64,000 bases of DNA, taken from assembly GCF_965279675.1 (NCBI RefSeq), contig NZ_CBDIIJ010000002.1, positions 3,162,001-3,226,000 on the forward strand, in the 5' to 3' direction. How positions within the stretch are numbered: the first letter of the stretch is position 1; each line of letters begins with the position of its first letter. The notes beneath the pieces are model-generated. The model was not told where the DNA came from, ran no database searches, and worked only from the letters and a program-made list of their open reading frames with translations. Shown here in pieces: positions 18,067 to 26,759 of the stretch. A program made the position numbers and the translations under genes. This stretch comes from Mucisphaera sp965279675. GTDB taxonomy: Bacteria; Planctomycetota; Phycisphaerae; Phycisphaerales; Phycisphaeraceae.

Positions 18067-19302
18067 ATGAACGCAAGCGTGTCTGATGAGCCAGTCATCA
18101 TCGTCGGTGCCGGCATCTCCGGATTGACGTGTGCCGTCGAGTTGGTTGAGGCTGGCAGGCAGGTCCGTGTCCTTGAGGCCTCGGATGCTGTTGGCGGACG
18201 GATGCGGACCGATCGGCACGATGGGTTTCTGTTGGATCGTGGTTTTCAGGTTTTCCTCACCGGTTACCCCTACGCGATGAAGCGGCTGAATCTTCAGGCT
18301 TCGGCATGGCACGCCTTTGAGGCAGGGTCTCTGATCCGATGGCAAGGCGGGTTCGCCAGATTCAGCGATCCCTGGCGGCGTCCGGGCAGGCTGTTTGAAA
18401 CGCTGCTGGGCGGTCCCGGAAATCTGATGGACCGATTCCGAATCGGTCGGCTGCGGACCATGTCCCGCAGGGCTACGCACGAGCAGGTCCAGACAACTCC
18501 AGAGACTGAAACCACCGGGCAGCTTTTCGATCGGCTGGGTTTCAGCCATCAGTTTCGCGAGGCTTTTCTGGACCCCTGGTGGCGGGGGGTGCTGCTTGAT
18601 CGCGAGCTCACGGCTCCTGCGAGTTACCTGCGTTTCATTTTCCGAGCATTCTCCGATGGCGAAGCGGTCCTGCCTGCCCACGGGATCCAGCAACTGCCCG
18701 AGCACATGGCCAGTCAGCTGCCAGAAGGGATGATCGAACCCAACACGGCCGTCGCAGAGGTGACGCCCGATCACGTGACCCTGAGCACGGGTGAGCGGAT
18801 CAGAGGGGCTGCCATCGTTCTGGCCACCGATCTGAGTTCGGCATACCGCTGTCTCGGTGCCGAAACACCTCCCTTGCGGGGAACACGGTGCATCTATTTC
18901 GCCGCTGACCGTGCCCCGGTCCCAGAGGCCATGCTGGTGCTCAACAGCGACCCTGAGGGCAGCTTTAACCACCTGTGCGTGCTCTCGAACGTCTGTCCCG
19001 GCTACGCACCGGCGGGTCGGGCCCTGGTCAGCGTGACGGCGATCGATCCGCTGGAACAGCCCGATGGCTTGGAGACTGCAGTGGTCCGGGAGCTTCGCGA
19101 CTGGTTCGGGCCCGAGGTCGAAGGCTGGCAACACCTGAGGACCTATCACGTCCCTGAGGCCCTGCCCGTGATCGGTTCGCGAAAGCCGAAAGTGCCGGAA
19201 GGCCTGATCGTCGCAGGCGACTGGACCGCCACCGGGTCGATCGAGGGAGCCATGCTCAGCGGGAAGCGGGCGGCCGAGGCCGTGCTAGCTCGCCAAGTAT
19301 AA
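18067..19302 (+). CDS. FAD-dependent amine oxidase / phytoene-desaturase-like oxidoreductase
   Basis: This 411-residue flavoprotein begins with the FAD fingerprint VIIVGAGISGLTCAVELVEAG followed by VLEASDAVGGRMRTD, and ends with VAGDWTATGSIEGAMLSGKRAA, both typical of the amine oxidase/desaturase group. An RGFQVFLTGYP segment (about 57-67) is shared with plant and bacterial proteins of this type. Likely cytoplasmic oxidation of a hydrophobic or amine substrate; carotenoid genes are not adjacent. The stop codon runs directly into a terminator-like hairpin. Confidence 0.82.
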   Translation: MNASVSDEPVIIVGAGISGLTCAVELVEAGRQVRVLEASDAVGGRMRTDRHDGFLLDRGFQVFLTGYPYAMKRLNLQASAWHAFEAGSLIRWQGGFARFSDPWRRPGRLFETLLGGPGNLMDRFRIGRLRTMSRRATHEQVQTTPETETTGQLFDRLGFSHQFREAFLDPWWRGVLLDRELTAPASYLRFIFRAFSDGEAVLPAHGIQQLPEHMASQLPEGMIEPNTAVAEVTPDHVTLSTGERIRGAAIVLATDLSSAYRCLGAETPPLRGTRCIYFAADRAPVPEAMLVLNSDPEGSFNHLCVLSNVCPGYAPAGRALVSVTAIDPLEQPDGLETAVVRELRDWFGPEVEGWQHLRTYHVPEALPVIGSRKPKVPEGLIVAGDWTATGSIEGAMLSGKRAAEAVLARQV

Positions 19303-19329
19303 AAAAAGCCGAAGCGGCAGTGCTTCGGC
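19301..19329 (-). terminator. Rho-independent terminator, for tRNA-Leu(GAG) on the minus strand
   Basis: A perfect 8-bp repeat (arms 19308-19315 and 19322-19329, 6-base loop) is followed on the minus strand by seven T (19301-19307). On the plus strand, T-rich sequence at 19343-19348 may also help end the oxidoreductase transcript. Confidence 0.85.
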
Positions 19330-19356
19330 GGTCTCGACAGGCTTTTTTGATTCCAA

Positions 19357-19442
19357 TGCCCGGGAGAGGACTCGAACCTCCAAGGGATTTTACTCCCACC
19401 ACGACCTCAACGTGGCGCGTCTGCCAGTTTCGCCACCCGGGC
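19357..19442 (-). tRNA. tRNA-Leu (anticodon GAG)
   Basis: The reverse strand folds as a class II tRNA: acceptor arm GCCCGGG paired with CCCGGGC plus discriminator A, an anticodon stem CCACG/CGTGG closing the 7-base loop TTGAGGT (anticodon GAG), a long variable arm (GGGAGTAAAATCCC) and a T arm with GGTTCGAGTCC. CCA is not encoded. A TATACT box at about 19462-19467 (minus strand) could be its -10 element. Confidence 0.97.
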
Positions 19443-19579
19443 AGGGGTGTCGAGCCCGGTAGTATAAACCAACTGGCGAGCTTGGCCAGTCGGCGGTGGG
19501 AGATCGGTCGCCAAGCCGGTTAGATCGGCTAAACTCTGCGGTCTGAGAGGTTTGCGGGGATGGCTTGAGGAGTATCAGC

Positions 19580-20932
19580 TTGGGTGTCCGCGTCAGCAAG
19601 TTTGGTGGCAGTTCGCTCGCCGATGCCGGTCAGATCGGCAAGGCGCTGGAGATCGTCCGCGCCGACGACAGACGGCGCTACGTCGTCCCCTCAGCCCCGG
19701 GCAAGTGCCACCGCGAGGACAACAAGATCACCGACCTGCTGCTGCGCTGTCACCGGCAGGCAAGTCAGGGCGAGTCGATCGATGACAGCTTTGCGGCGGT
19801 ATCCAACCGCTTCATCAAGATCGAAGCCGACCTCGGCCTGAACATCGGCATGGCCGGTCTTCTCGAAGAGATCCGGAAGCAACTGCTGGAAGAAGTCTCA
19901 GCGAGCAGGGGCCCTGCTTACATCGCCAGTCGTGGCGAGCACCTGAACGGTCGCCTGGTCGCCGCGGCACTGGACATCCCGTTTATCGATCCCATCGACC
20001 AGATCCTGTTCAATGACCTGGGCCAGCTTCAGCGAGAGGCTACCTACGAACGCTTAGGAAGCACGCTGAAGAAGCACCAGCGAGCCGTGATACCCGGGTT
20101 CTATGGCGGCGGCCCCGATGGCCGGGTCATGGTCTTCTCCCGAGGCGGGTCGGATGTCACGGGATCGATCGTCGCGCGGTCAGTTCAGGCAGAGCTCTAT
20201 GAAAACTGGACCGATGTCTCGGGTCTGCTGATGGCTGATCCGCGCATCGTGAAGAACCCAAGGCGTATCGAATCCCTGACCTACCGTGAACTTCGCGAGC
20301 TCTCCTACATGGGGGCCACGGTGCTCCACGATGAAGCGGTCTTCCCGGTTCGTGAGGCCGCCATCCCCGTCGAGGTACGCAACACCAACGCTCCAGATGA
20401 GCCCGGCACCCTGATCGTGCCTACCGAGAACGCCGGCGAGGTCACAACCCCGGTCACAGGTATCGCCGGCCGACGTGACTTCACCATCATCGCTGTCGAA
20501 AAGGCCCTGATGAACTCGGAAGTCGGCTTTGGTCGCAAGCTCCTGTCGGTCATCGAGGAGCAGGGCATCTGCTTTGAGCACATGCCCTCGGGCATCGACA
20601 CCATGTCGATTGTTCTCCGTGACGACCTGGTCTCCGGGAAGATCGTCCAGATCGTCGATGGCATCCGGCAAGCCGTGAATCCGGACAACATCGAGGTGTT
20701 TCCAGATATCGCCCTGATCGCCACCGTCGGCCGCGGCATGGCTAAACAAACGGGCACCGCCGCCAGGCTCATGAACGCACTGGCCCAGGCGAACGTCAAC
20801 ATCCGGATGATCGATCAGGGCTCCAGTGAATTGAACATCATCGTCGGCATCGAAGCCGAAGATTTTGAAGTCGCACTCAACGCCATCTACCACGCCTTTG
20901 TGCCCAAAGCCGCTGCGGATCAAGCGGGCTGA
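19580..20932 (+). CDS. Aspartate kinase
   Basis: This 450-residue enzyme phosphorylates aspartate, the first step towards lysine, threonine, methionine and diaminopimelate. The N-terminus has VSKFGGSSLADAGQ, the kinase domain shows GFYGGGPDGRVMVFSRGGSDVTGS, and the C-terminal ~150 residues form two ACT domains (FTIIAVEKALMNSEVG, and the NVNIRMIDQGSSELNI region) for feedback control. The start is TTG at 19580, with GAGGAG 7 bases upstream. TTG 19565 is possible but lacks a ribosome site. The stop shares a base with the next gene's ATG. The partner asd lies separately at 40.4 kb. Confidence 0.93.
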   Translation: MGVRVSKFGGSSLADAGQIGKALEIVRADDRRRYVVPSAPGKCHREDNKITDLLLRCHRQASQGESIDDSFAAVSNRFIKIEADLGLNIGMAGLLEEIRKQLLEEVSASRGPAYIASRGEHLNGRLVAAALDIPFIDPIDQILFNDLGQLQREATYERLGSTLKKHQRAVIPGFYGGGPDGRVMVFSRGGSDVTGSIVARSVQAELYENWTDVSGLLMADPRIVKNPRRIESLTYRELRELSYMGATVLHDEAVFPVREAAIPVEVRNTNAPDEPGTLIVPTENAGEVTTPVTGIAGRRDFTIIAVEKALMNSEVGFGRKLLSVIEEQGICFEHMPSGIDTMSIVLRDDLVSGKIVQIVDGIRQAVNPDNIEVFPDIALIATVGRGMAKQTGTAARLMNALAQANVNIRMIDQGSSELNIIVGIEAEDFEVALNAIYHAFVPKAAADQAG

Positions 20933-21966
20933 TGGATACACGAACGCTGGATTTTCTCATTTTCGCCGTCTTCAGCGTGTGCTGCCTCGCCGGTGGCTAT
21001 GCCTCGCGCGAGAAGGGGTGGGTTCAAGAGGAAACCAGCCGGTTTCTGCACCTGATCACGATCTCGGTGCTCTGGGCGTTGATGGCCTTGATGGCGATCT
21101 GGCGACTGCCGCCGCTGGCGTCTAGCATCTGGATTCTCATCATCGAACCGACTCTGGTTCTGCTGCCCGCGGTCGTTGTTACCCTGATCTGCCGAAGACT
21201 CGGGTACTCGGCCGGCGAATCGGTGCTGCTCGGGATCGGTGCCGGACTGGCCAATCGCGGGTTCACGCTGGGTGCCTACTTTTGTTACGCGATGCTCGGG
21301 AATCCCGAGCACGCCCCGCCTGGCATCGACCCCACCGACGCCAACGCCGCCCAGGCCACCGCGGAGGCCGCCTTTGCCTATGCCGTCGCGGGCGTGAACG
21401 TCATGGCGGTCTGCGGGATCATCTTTCTCTACCCGCTGGCTCGTCGATTTGGACCCGAAGGCGGCAGGGGTGAACCGATCGGCAAACTGATCTTCCATAG
21501 CCTTGTGAGCTTCCGCGCGATGATCTTCTACACCTCGATCATCGCTCTGCTGCTGGCCGTCCTGCAGGTGCCTTACCCGGATGTCCTCGCCGAGGGCTCG
21601 CTGATGCGAGTGCTCCTCTACGTGAGCGCGTTCGGGGCCTACTTCGGCGTCGGCCTCCGGCTGCACTTCAACAGGCACGTCTTCCGATTTGGTCCGCACC
21701 TGGTGCTCGCGATCGCTCAATTTGTCGTTACCCCTCTGCTCACGTTCGGCCTGCTCTGGACGGCCCATCAGACGCAGACCCCACCAACCAGCCTGCTGGA
21801 TCGTGTCTTCATCATCGAAGCCTTCATGCCGACGGCGATCCAGATGGTGATGATTGCCAACCTGTTCCGCCTGGATAGCCGTTTGGCTAGCGGCCTTTTT
21901 GTGGTGAACACCGCTCTGTTCCTCCTGATCCCCATGCCGATTCTGCTCTGGTGGTCGGCGGGTTAG
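20932..21966 (+). CDS. AEC-family-like transporter (auxin efflux carrier type)
   Basis: This 344-residue integral membrane protein has about ten hydrophobic segments. Features recalling AEC/bile-acid-type carriers include GAGLANRGFTLGAYFCYAML in the first half, and in the second half a FMPTAIQMVMIANLF segment followed by LASGLFVVNTALFLLIPMPIL. It starts on the last base of the aspartate kinase stop, so it is translationally coupled to it. The cargo could be an organic acid or amino acid, but nothing in the sequence names it. Confidence 0.65.
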   Translation: MDTRTLDFLIFAVFSVCCLAGGYASREKGWVQEETSRFLHLITISVLWALMALMAIWRLPPLASSIWILIIEPTLVLLPAVVVTLICRRLGYSAGESVLLGIGAGLANRGFTLGAYFCYAMLGNPEHAPPGIDPTDANAAQATAEAAFAYAVAGVNVMAVCGIIFLYPLARRFGPEGGRGEPIGKLIFHSLVSFRAMIFYTSIIALLLAVLQVPYPDVLAEGSLMRVLLYVSAFGAYFGVGLRLHFNRHVFRFGPHLVLAIAQFVVTPLLTFGLLWTAHQTQTPPTSLLDRVFIIEAFMPTAIQMVMIANLFRLDSRLASGLFVVNTALFLLIPMPILLWWSAG

Positions 21967-21976
21967 AATCAATCTT

Positions 21977-22747
21977 GTGACCGACACCAGCACCATCGCA
22001 GTTGATATGGAAAAGGCCAGCGCCGCTCTGCTGGAGCGTGACTACCTCACCTGTGAGCTCTATGCCGAGCGCGCCCTCACAGAAGCCAGACGGCTCGAAT
22101 CGTGGGACGACTACGCACGCATCCTGATGCCGCTTCAGGAGAGCCGCAGGCAGCGCCGGATGATCGCCGCCGAGGGCTGGATGATCTTCGGCCCCGAGCG
22201 CGTCCAGACCGTTCTCGATAGCCTCGCAGCCAGCGGGCCTGCCCCAGGCCCCAAGCCCTATAGCAGCGCGGGCAAGCAACCCGGAGAGATCTACGCCGCA
22301 CAAATCGTCGTTACAGCGCCACTCGGAGCACCTGAAGCAAGGCAGATCTGGAAGGAAGCCGTCCGTCGGCGTCTGTGGATCGAAGTCCTGCTCGCCGAAG
22401 GGTCAGGCCCGTCGCGAACCGTGCGGAGTTGGCGTGACCGCGAGATCGCCGCCTCCATAACCGCTCCGGAAGGATGCCCCATCGGCAGCTGGCTGGAGCC
22501 GGAGCAAGCGGTCAGCCAGGGCAAGACCAGCATCTCACCCAGCGCGTGGTTCCAGGATGCCGCCGAGACGCTTGGTGATGCCGCCGTGGCGATGCAGGCC
22601 GAAAGGTCTTCCTCCGTTGCCAAGCTTGACCGGCTTGCGCAGGCGATTGATGCCGTCCCCGATCACGAGATCCTCCACCAACGTCTGGCCGATGTCGCGA
22701 GGGACCTCCACCGGCTTGGCGACCTGTCCGATAGCTCCCCAAGCTAG
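21977..22747 (+). CDS. Hypothetical protein with TPR-like N-terminus, 256 aa
   Basis: The start is GTG 10 bases after the transporter gene. Residues 8-50 are helical and tetratricopeptide-like (LLERDYLTCELYAERALTEARRLESWDDYARIL). The middle part reads like an alpha/beta domain (AQIVVTAPLGAPEARQIWKEAVRRRLWIEVLLAEG). The C-terminal ~60 residues form a helical stretch. No signal peptide or membrane segment is seen, so it is probably cytoplasmic. I do not recognise the family. It is the third gene of a run from aspartate kinase to ubiA. Confidence 0.7.
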   Translation: MTDTSTIAVDMEKASAALLERDYLTCELYAERALTEARRLESWDDYARILMPLQESRRQRRMIAAEGWMIFGPERVQTVLDSLAASGPAPGPKPYSSAGKQPGEIYAAQIVVTAPLGAPEARQIWKEAVRRRLWIEVLLAEGSGPSRTVRSWRDREIAASITAPEGCPIGSWLEPEQAVSQGKTSISPSAWFQDAAETLGDAAVAMQAERSSSVAKLDRLAQAIDAVPDHEILHQRLADVARDLHRLGDLSDSSPS

Positions 22748-22776
22748 ACGTCTCTATGCCGGAGTGAGGACACCAC

Positions 22777-23583
22777 ATGAGTCATGCATCCAAGCGTTTT
22801 CCCTGGGCAACCATCCTGATGGTGACCATCGGCGTCATGACACTGGCTGGCGGAACCCTCGCTTATCTCGCGGCGAGCAAGCCGTCGCACGTCCGTGAGG
22901 CCCTCACCTGGCTGGACGATACCCCGACTACCGAGCGCCGTGCGACCGCTGAATCCCTGGAGCAGCGCCTCGCCTCGCTGTTCGCCGACGCCAACAGTTC
23001 GATCGACGCCGACACCCGTGCTTTGCTCGAAGGCAAGACCGCCTCGGCCAGTCTCGACGGCACGGGCCGCCGATTCGATTTCGCCTCGGCATCTGCCGCT
23101 GAGCGCAACCAACCCCAGCAGGTCAGGATGACTTTCAACGAGGCCAACGCATGGCTCAGCGAACGGCTCGGTGCCTGGATGGCCAACCAGGGTGCCTCCC
23201 TGCCAGAGTTCGCGAGCGACTTCCTCATCAATCAGGTCGATGGCCAGCTGGTGCTCGCTTTCAAACTCAAAACCGACGAGGTCACGGGCTGGGTGTCACT
23301 CTTTACGGACTTCACCTTCCAAACCACCGGCGAAGCCAGCATCAAGATCGCACGGATCGACGCCGGCACCCTCCGGCTGCCAAGACAGATCATCGCCAGC
23401 CAGCTTGAGAACTACGCCGATCAGGCCAAGGACGCGAGCAAAGCGCAGACCATCGCCGCGGCTTTCCATGGCCGCTCCTTCGACCCGGTCTTCCCGGTCG
23501 ATAAGAAGGCCTCCGTCCGTCTAACCGGCCTCAAGGTCGATGGCGAGGGTGTCACGCTCGAACTGATCCGCGAGTCCCGGTAA
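22777..23583 (+). CDS. Hypothetical membrane-anchored protein, 268 aa
   Basis: One N-terminal membrane helix (about 10-32, FPWATILMVTIGVMTLAGGTLAY) is followed by an extracytoplasmic domain. The layout (helical start, then LINQVDGQLVLAFKL, FQTTGEASIKIARIDAGTLRLP and a closing VRLTGLKVDGEGVTLELI) recalls the beta-rich lipid-binding-like domains of DUF2140 or DUF2993 proteins. That is a resemblance only. It has a good ribosome site and a 29-base gap from the gene before. Confidence 0.65.
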   Translation: MSHASKRFPWATILMVTIGVMTLAGGTLAYLAASKPSHVREALTWLDDTPTTERRATAESLEQRLASLFADANSSIDADTRALLEGKTASASLDGTGRRFDFASASAAERNQPQQVRMTFNEANAWLSERLGAWMANQGASLPEFASDFLINQVDGQLVLAFKLKTDEVTGWVSLFTDFTFQTTGEASIKIARIDAGTLRLPRQIIASQLENYADQAKDASKAQTIAAAFHGRSFDPVFPVDKKASVRLTGLKVDGEGVTLELIRESR

Positions 23584-23648
23584 GCCGGGCCGGAAACGCG
23601 GCCAGTCAAGCGCTAAACTCCCGACAGAACACTCATCGGAGCCTGGGT

Positions 23649-24326
23649 TTGGCCAGCCACGAACCACATCGCATCGTTGTCGGGATCACAGGAGCCAGCG
23701 GGGCCGCCTACGCCACCCGTCTGGTCGAGCTCGCTGTTGATGCAGGTGTCGAGGTTCACCTTGTCGTCTCCCCACTCGGCCGGCGGCTGCTCCACGACGA
23801 ACTCGGGATGGAGAACGTCGATCTCGAACAACTCGCTGGCGACGGCTCGGTCCTCCTGGACAGCACAAAAGTCGAGCAACCCCGGACCGGCGGGTCCATC
23901 AAACTTCAGCCCTACCGCGACGTCGGAGCCCCCATGGCCTCCGGCTCATTCCGCCACGACGGGATGATCATCATCCCCTGCTCCTCCAACTCACTCGGGG
24001 CCATCGCCAACGGCGTCAGCCAGAACCTCATCCACCGGGCCGCCCACGTCACGCTCAAGGAACGACGCAAGCTGATCCTCGTGCATCGTGAAACCCCGCT
24101 GAATCTGATCGATATCAACAACATGAAGACGGTGACTGAAGCCGGAGCCCTCATGCTCCCCGCCAATCCAGGTTTCTACATGATACCCAAGTCGGTCGAT
24201 GCCATCATCGATTTCGTCGTCGGCCGCTGCCTCGACCACCTCGAGATCGAGCACGACCTCAACGTGCGCTGGGCCGACCAGATCGCCAAAGAACGAGCCA
24301 CGGGTCACGACGATGAGCACCACTGA
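23649..24326 (+). CDS. ubiX: UbiX-family flavin prenyltransferase
   Basis: This 225-residue flavoprotein begins VVGITGASGAAYATRLVELA and has the family's central segments PMASGSFRHDGMIIIPCSSNSLGAIANG, LVHRETPLNLIDINNM and LPANPGFYMIP. UbiX makes the prenylated FMN used by UbiD-type decarboxylases. The start is TTG, about 7 bases after a weak GGAG. It overlaps the next gene (UbiA type) by 14 bases. With UbiA this points to quinone synthesis, probably menaquinone by the futalosine route in a planctomycete. No UbiD gene is in the window. Confidence 0.92.
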   Translation: MASHEPHRIVVGITGASGAAYATRLVELAVDAGVEVHLVVSPLGRRLLHDELGMENVDLEQLAGDGSVLLDSTKVEQPRTGGSIKLQPYRDVGAPMASGSFRHDGMIIIPCSSNSLGAIANGVSQNLIHRAAHVTLKERRKLILVHRETPLNLIDINNMKTVTEAGALMLPANPGFYMIPKSVDAIIDFVVGRCLDHLEIEHDLNVRWADQIAKERATGHDDEHH

Positions 24327-25242
24327 ATCGCCCGCTCCGGCTGTCCGCTCTCACGCACTCGCAGCGGCACGTGAGATCGCTGCCGACATCAAACTGGCCC
24401 ACACCGTCTTCGCGCTGCCCTTCGCGCTGCTGGCCATGTTTCTCGCCGCCGGCAGTCAGCAGAGGCTGCCCAACGTACTTGAATGGGTGCTGATTCTCTT
24501 CTGCATGGTCACGGCTCGCACCTACGCCATGGCCCTGAATCGCTGGGCCGACGGGCGGCTGGATGCCGACAACCCGCGCACCGCTCGAAGAGCCATCCCC
24601 GCCGGCCGGGTCACCCCGGGCCAGATGCTGGCGGCCACGCTAGTGTCCGCAGGTCTGCTCGTCGCCGGTGCCGCGGGCTTCCTTCTGGCTGAGAATCCCT
24701 GGCCGCTGGTCTTCTCGCCCCTCGTCCTGCTGGTGCTGGGCGTCTACAGCTTCATGAAGCGCTTCTCGGCCTTCTGCCACATCGTCCTGGGGATTGCGCT
24801 CGGCCTCAGCCCGCTCGCCGCGGGTCTGGCCATCGGCCCCGCCTACCTCGCCGAACCCGAACTCTGGCTGCTCGCCGGCTTCGTCCTCGCCTGGGTCGCC
24901 GGCTTCGACATCCTCTACGCCCTCGCCGACCTCAAGCACGACCAGACGCACGGCATCCACTCCATCCCCTCAGCCCTCGGACTTGCGGGTGCCCTCTGGG
25001 CCTCCCGCACCCTCCACCTGCTGGCCGCCAGCCTGCTGCTCACACTAGCACTCGCCAGCCCCCTGCTCGGCCCGATCTTCCTGACCGCCGCCTACTTGTG
25101 CGTCGGCCTGCTGGTCCTCGAACACGCCCTGGTCGCCTCCCGCGACGACAAGATGCTGGACATCGCCTTTTTCACGGTCAACGGCGTGATCAGCGTGATC
25201 CTTGGCACTGCTGGCATCGCAGATCTGCTTCTGAATCGATGA
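24313..25242 (+). CDS. UbiA-family prenyltransferase
   Basis: This 309-residue membrane enzyme has about eight helices and two Asp-rich magnesium-binding loops: NRWADGRLDADNPRT (first) and DLKHDQTHG (second). It attaches a polyprenyl chain to an aromatic acid for ubiquinone- or menaquinone-type synthesis. ATG 24313 is chosen as it opens inside the ubiX end, and the protein then aligns with the usual start before the first helix; the longer frame from 24199 is an overlap artefact. Planctomycetes use MqnP-type members; the substrate here is inferred from the ubiX partner. Confidence 0.9.
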   Translation: MSTTESPAPAVRSHALAAAREIAADIKLAHTVFALPFALLAMFLAAGSQQRLPNVLEWVLILFCMVTARTYAMALNRWADGRLDADNPRTARRAIPAGRVTPGQMLAATLVSAGLLVAGAAGFLLAENPWPLVFSPLVLLVLGVYSFMKRFSAFCHIVLGIALGLSPLAAGLAIGPAYLAEPELWLLAGFVLAWVAGFDILYALADLKHDQTHGIHSIPSALGLAGALWASRTLHLLAASLLLTLALASPLLGPIFLTAAYLCVGLLVLEHALVASRDDKMLDIAFFTVNGVISVILGTAGIADLLLNR

Positions 25243-25243
25243 T

Positions 25244-25525
25244 TCAATCGAGACCCAACAACTCTTCGCGAGTTTTAGGAATTTCGATCTCCAACCAAGT
25301 CTGAGGCTGTGCCGGAAAATCGGCAGGCAACTCATCCCTTAGGCATGTGTACGTCAACTGATACTGCGGATAACTCAACAGCCCCTCTTTGGTTGAGCAG
25401 TAAGACATATGGTGGTGCCGCCAAAAAACACCTTGGTATCGATGGTCCTCGTGAAAATGCCGAGATTGTTCGTAACGTGCAATGAACTCCTCAGCACCAA
25501 TCTGCTGATAGCGCGGGTCACACAC
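25244..25525 (-). CDS. Hypothetical small protein, 93 aa, atypical composition
   Basis: The frame fills the gap between the converging UbiA and DAHP synthase genes, ending one base after the UbiA stop. It is rich in His, Tyr, Trp and Gln. Codons often end in A, T or G, unlike the C-ending codons of its neighbours. The start is doubtful: GTG 25525 lacks a ribosome site, and the frame is open a little further upstream (to the stop at 25559) and would add a second Cys, giving CSVC. I recognise no family. It may be a recent acquisition, a fragment of a longer gene, or possibly non-coding. Confidence 0.4.
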   Translation of the reverse strand: MCDPRYQQIGAEEFIARYEQSRHFHEDHRYQGVFWRHHHMSYCSTKEGLLSYPQYQLTYTCLRDELPADFPAQPQTWLEIEIPKTREELLGLD

Positions 25526-25563
25526 AGAGCAAAAATCAGTGGTAGACGAGTCATTGAGCTACC

Positions 25564-26604
25564 TCACACTCCCACCCCCTCCACCACACACCGACGATCC
25601 ACCGCCGAAGCCACCCGCTCCAGACTCACCATCAATGTCGCCAGCGTCTCGGGCGTGATGTTCTGAGCCCCATCCGTCATCGCGTGCTCCGGATCGGGGT
25701 GCACCTCGATCGCCAGCCCGTCGCAGCCCGCCGCAACAGCTGCACGTGCCATGTCTGGCACCAGCCGCGCGTGCCCCGTCCCGTGACTCGGATCGATCAC
25801 GATCGGCAGATGCGTCCGGTGATGCAGTTCCGGCACCACCGAGAGTGACAGCGTGTTCCGCGTGTGATCCTCGAACGTCCGGATCCCACGCTCGCACAGA
25901 ATCACATTCGGATTGCCCGCCGCCAGGATGTACTCAGCCGCTTGGAGGTACTCCTCCAGCGTCATCGCCATGCCACGCTTGTAGAGCACCGGCTTCGGCT
26001 GCTTGCCGCATTCCTGCAGCAGCTTGAAGTTCTGCGCATTGCGCGTGCCGATCTGCAGGCAGTCCGCGTACTCCGACACCAGCCCCACCTCCGAGGGCGT
26101 CAGCACCTCGGTCACGATCGGAAGCCCCGTTGCTTCCCGCGCCGCCGCGAGCATTTTCAGCCCTTCCTCGCCGTGCCCCTGGAAGGCGTACGGATTCGTC
26201 CTCGGCTTGTAAGCCCCTCCCCGCAGCGCATGAGCTCCGGCCTCTTTCACGGCCTTGGCCGATGCCAGAATATGCTCCGCCGACTCCACCGAACAGGGCC
26301 CGGCGATCACCGGCACGTGCTCGCCACCGAAGACGCAGTTCGGCCCGACCTCCACGAGTGATCGCGTACCCGCCTTGGCTTCGAGCGCCGCCATCTTGTA
26401 CTTGGCCATCACCCGCATGACCCGGTCGACGCCATCCAGCCTTTCGAGCACTTCGCCGTCGACCTTGTTCTCGTCGCCTATCACCGCCACGACCGTCAGA
26501 TCGGATCCGACAATGGGGTGGTCCTGAAGACCCATCTCTCGCACGAGCTTGCACACGTTGTCTACCTGTTCCTGACGGGCACCGGGTCGCATCACAACGA
26601 TCAT
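25564..26604 (-). CDS. aroF: 3-deoxy-7-phosphoheptulonate (DAHP) synthase, type I-beta
   Basis: This 346-residue enzyme joins phosphoenolpyruvate and erythrose 4-phosphate, the first step of aromatic amino acid synthesis. The N-terminal ~70 residues form the ferredoxin-like regulatory domain of the I-beta group (MIVVMRPGARQEQVDNV). The catalytic part shows VIAGPCSVES, RGGAYKPRTNPYAFQG, QIGTRNAQNF, VLYKRGMAMTLEE and VIDPSHGTGH. ATG 26604 is chosen, with AAGGAA 6-8 bases upstream; the longer frame is leader sequence. An aromatic-rich leader peptide and a terminator hairpin lie upstream and indicate control by attenuation. Confidence 0.94.
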   Translation of the reverse strand: MIVVMRPGARQEQVDNVCKLVREMGLQDHPIVGSDLTVVAVIGDENKVDGEVLERLDGVDRVMRVMAKYKMAALEAKAGTRSLVEVGPNCVFGGEHVPVIAGPCSVESAEHILASAKAVKEAGAHALRGGAYKPRTNPYAFQGHGEEGLKMLAAAREATGLPIVTEVLTPSEVGLVSEYADCLQIGTRNAQNFKLLQECGKQPKPVLYKRGMAMTLEEYLQAAEYILAAGNPNVILCERGIRTFEDHTRNTLSLSVVPELHHRTHLPIVIDPSHGTGHARLVPDMARAAVAAGCDGLAIEVHPDPEHAMTDGAQNITPETLATLMVSLERVASAVDRRCVVEGVGV

Positions 26605-26702
26605 GGCTGATTCCTTCGCATGGGCTATCCGGCATGTGCCGGCGGGGCGTTCGTGGCTGTTAATGGGTATCGGCCCGACCACCGGACCAGATCAAACCCA
26701 AT

Positions 26703-26733
26703 AAAAAACCCCGACGCCTAGCCGCGTCGGGGT
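26703..26733 (-). terminator. Attenuator terminator upstream of DAHP synthase
   Basis: A perfect 10-bp repeat (arms 26708-26717 and 26724-26733) is followed on the minus strand by six T. It lies between the leader peptide and the DAHP synthase start, about 100 bases before it. The 5' arm on the transcript can instead pair with leader bases 26766-26773 (7 of 8 pairs), giving an antiterminator. Confidence 0.85.
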
Positions 26734-26759
26734 CCGTCAAATGCTTCATTGAAGAAGGT

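Noticed and set aside
16000..22000. A dif recombination site near the skew reversal
   Set aside because: I looked for a palindromic AT-rich site with a TTATGTTAA-like half and found none that I could defend. The terminus call rests on skew only.
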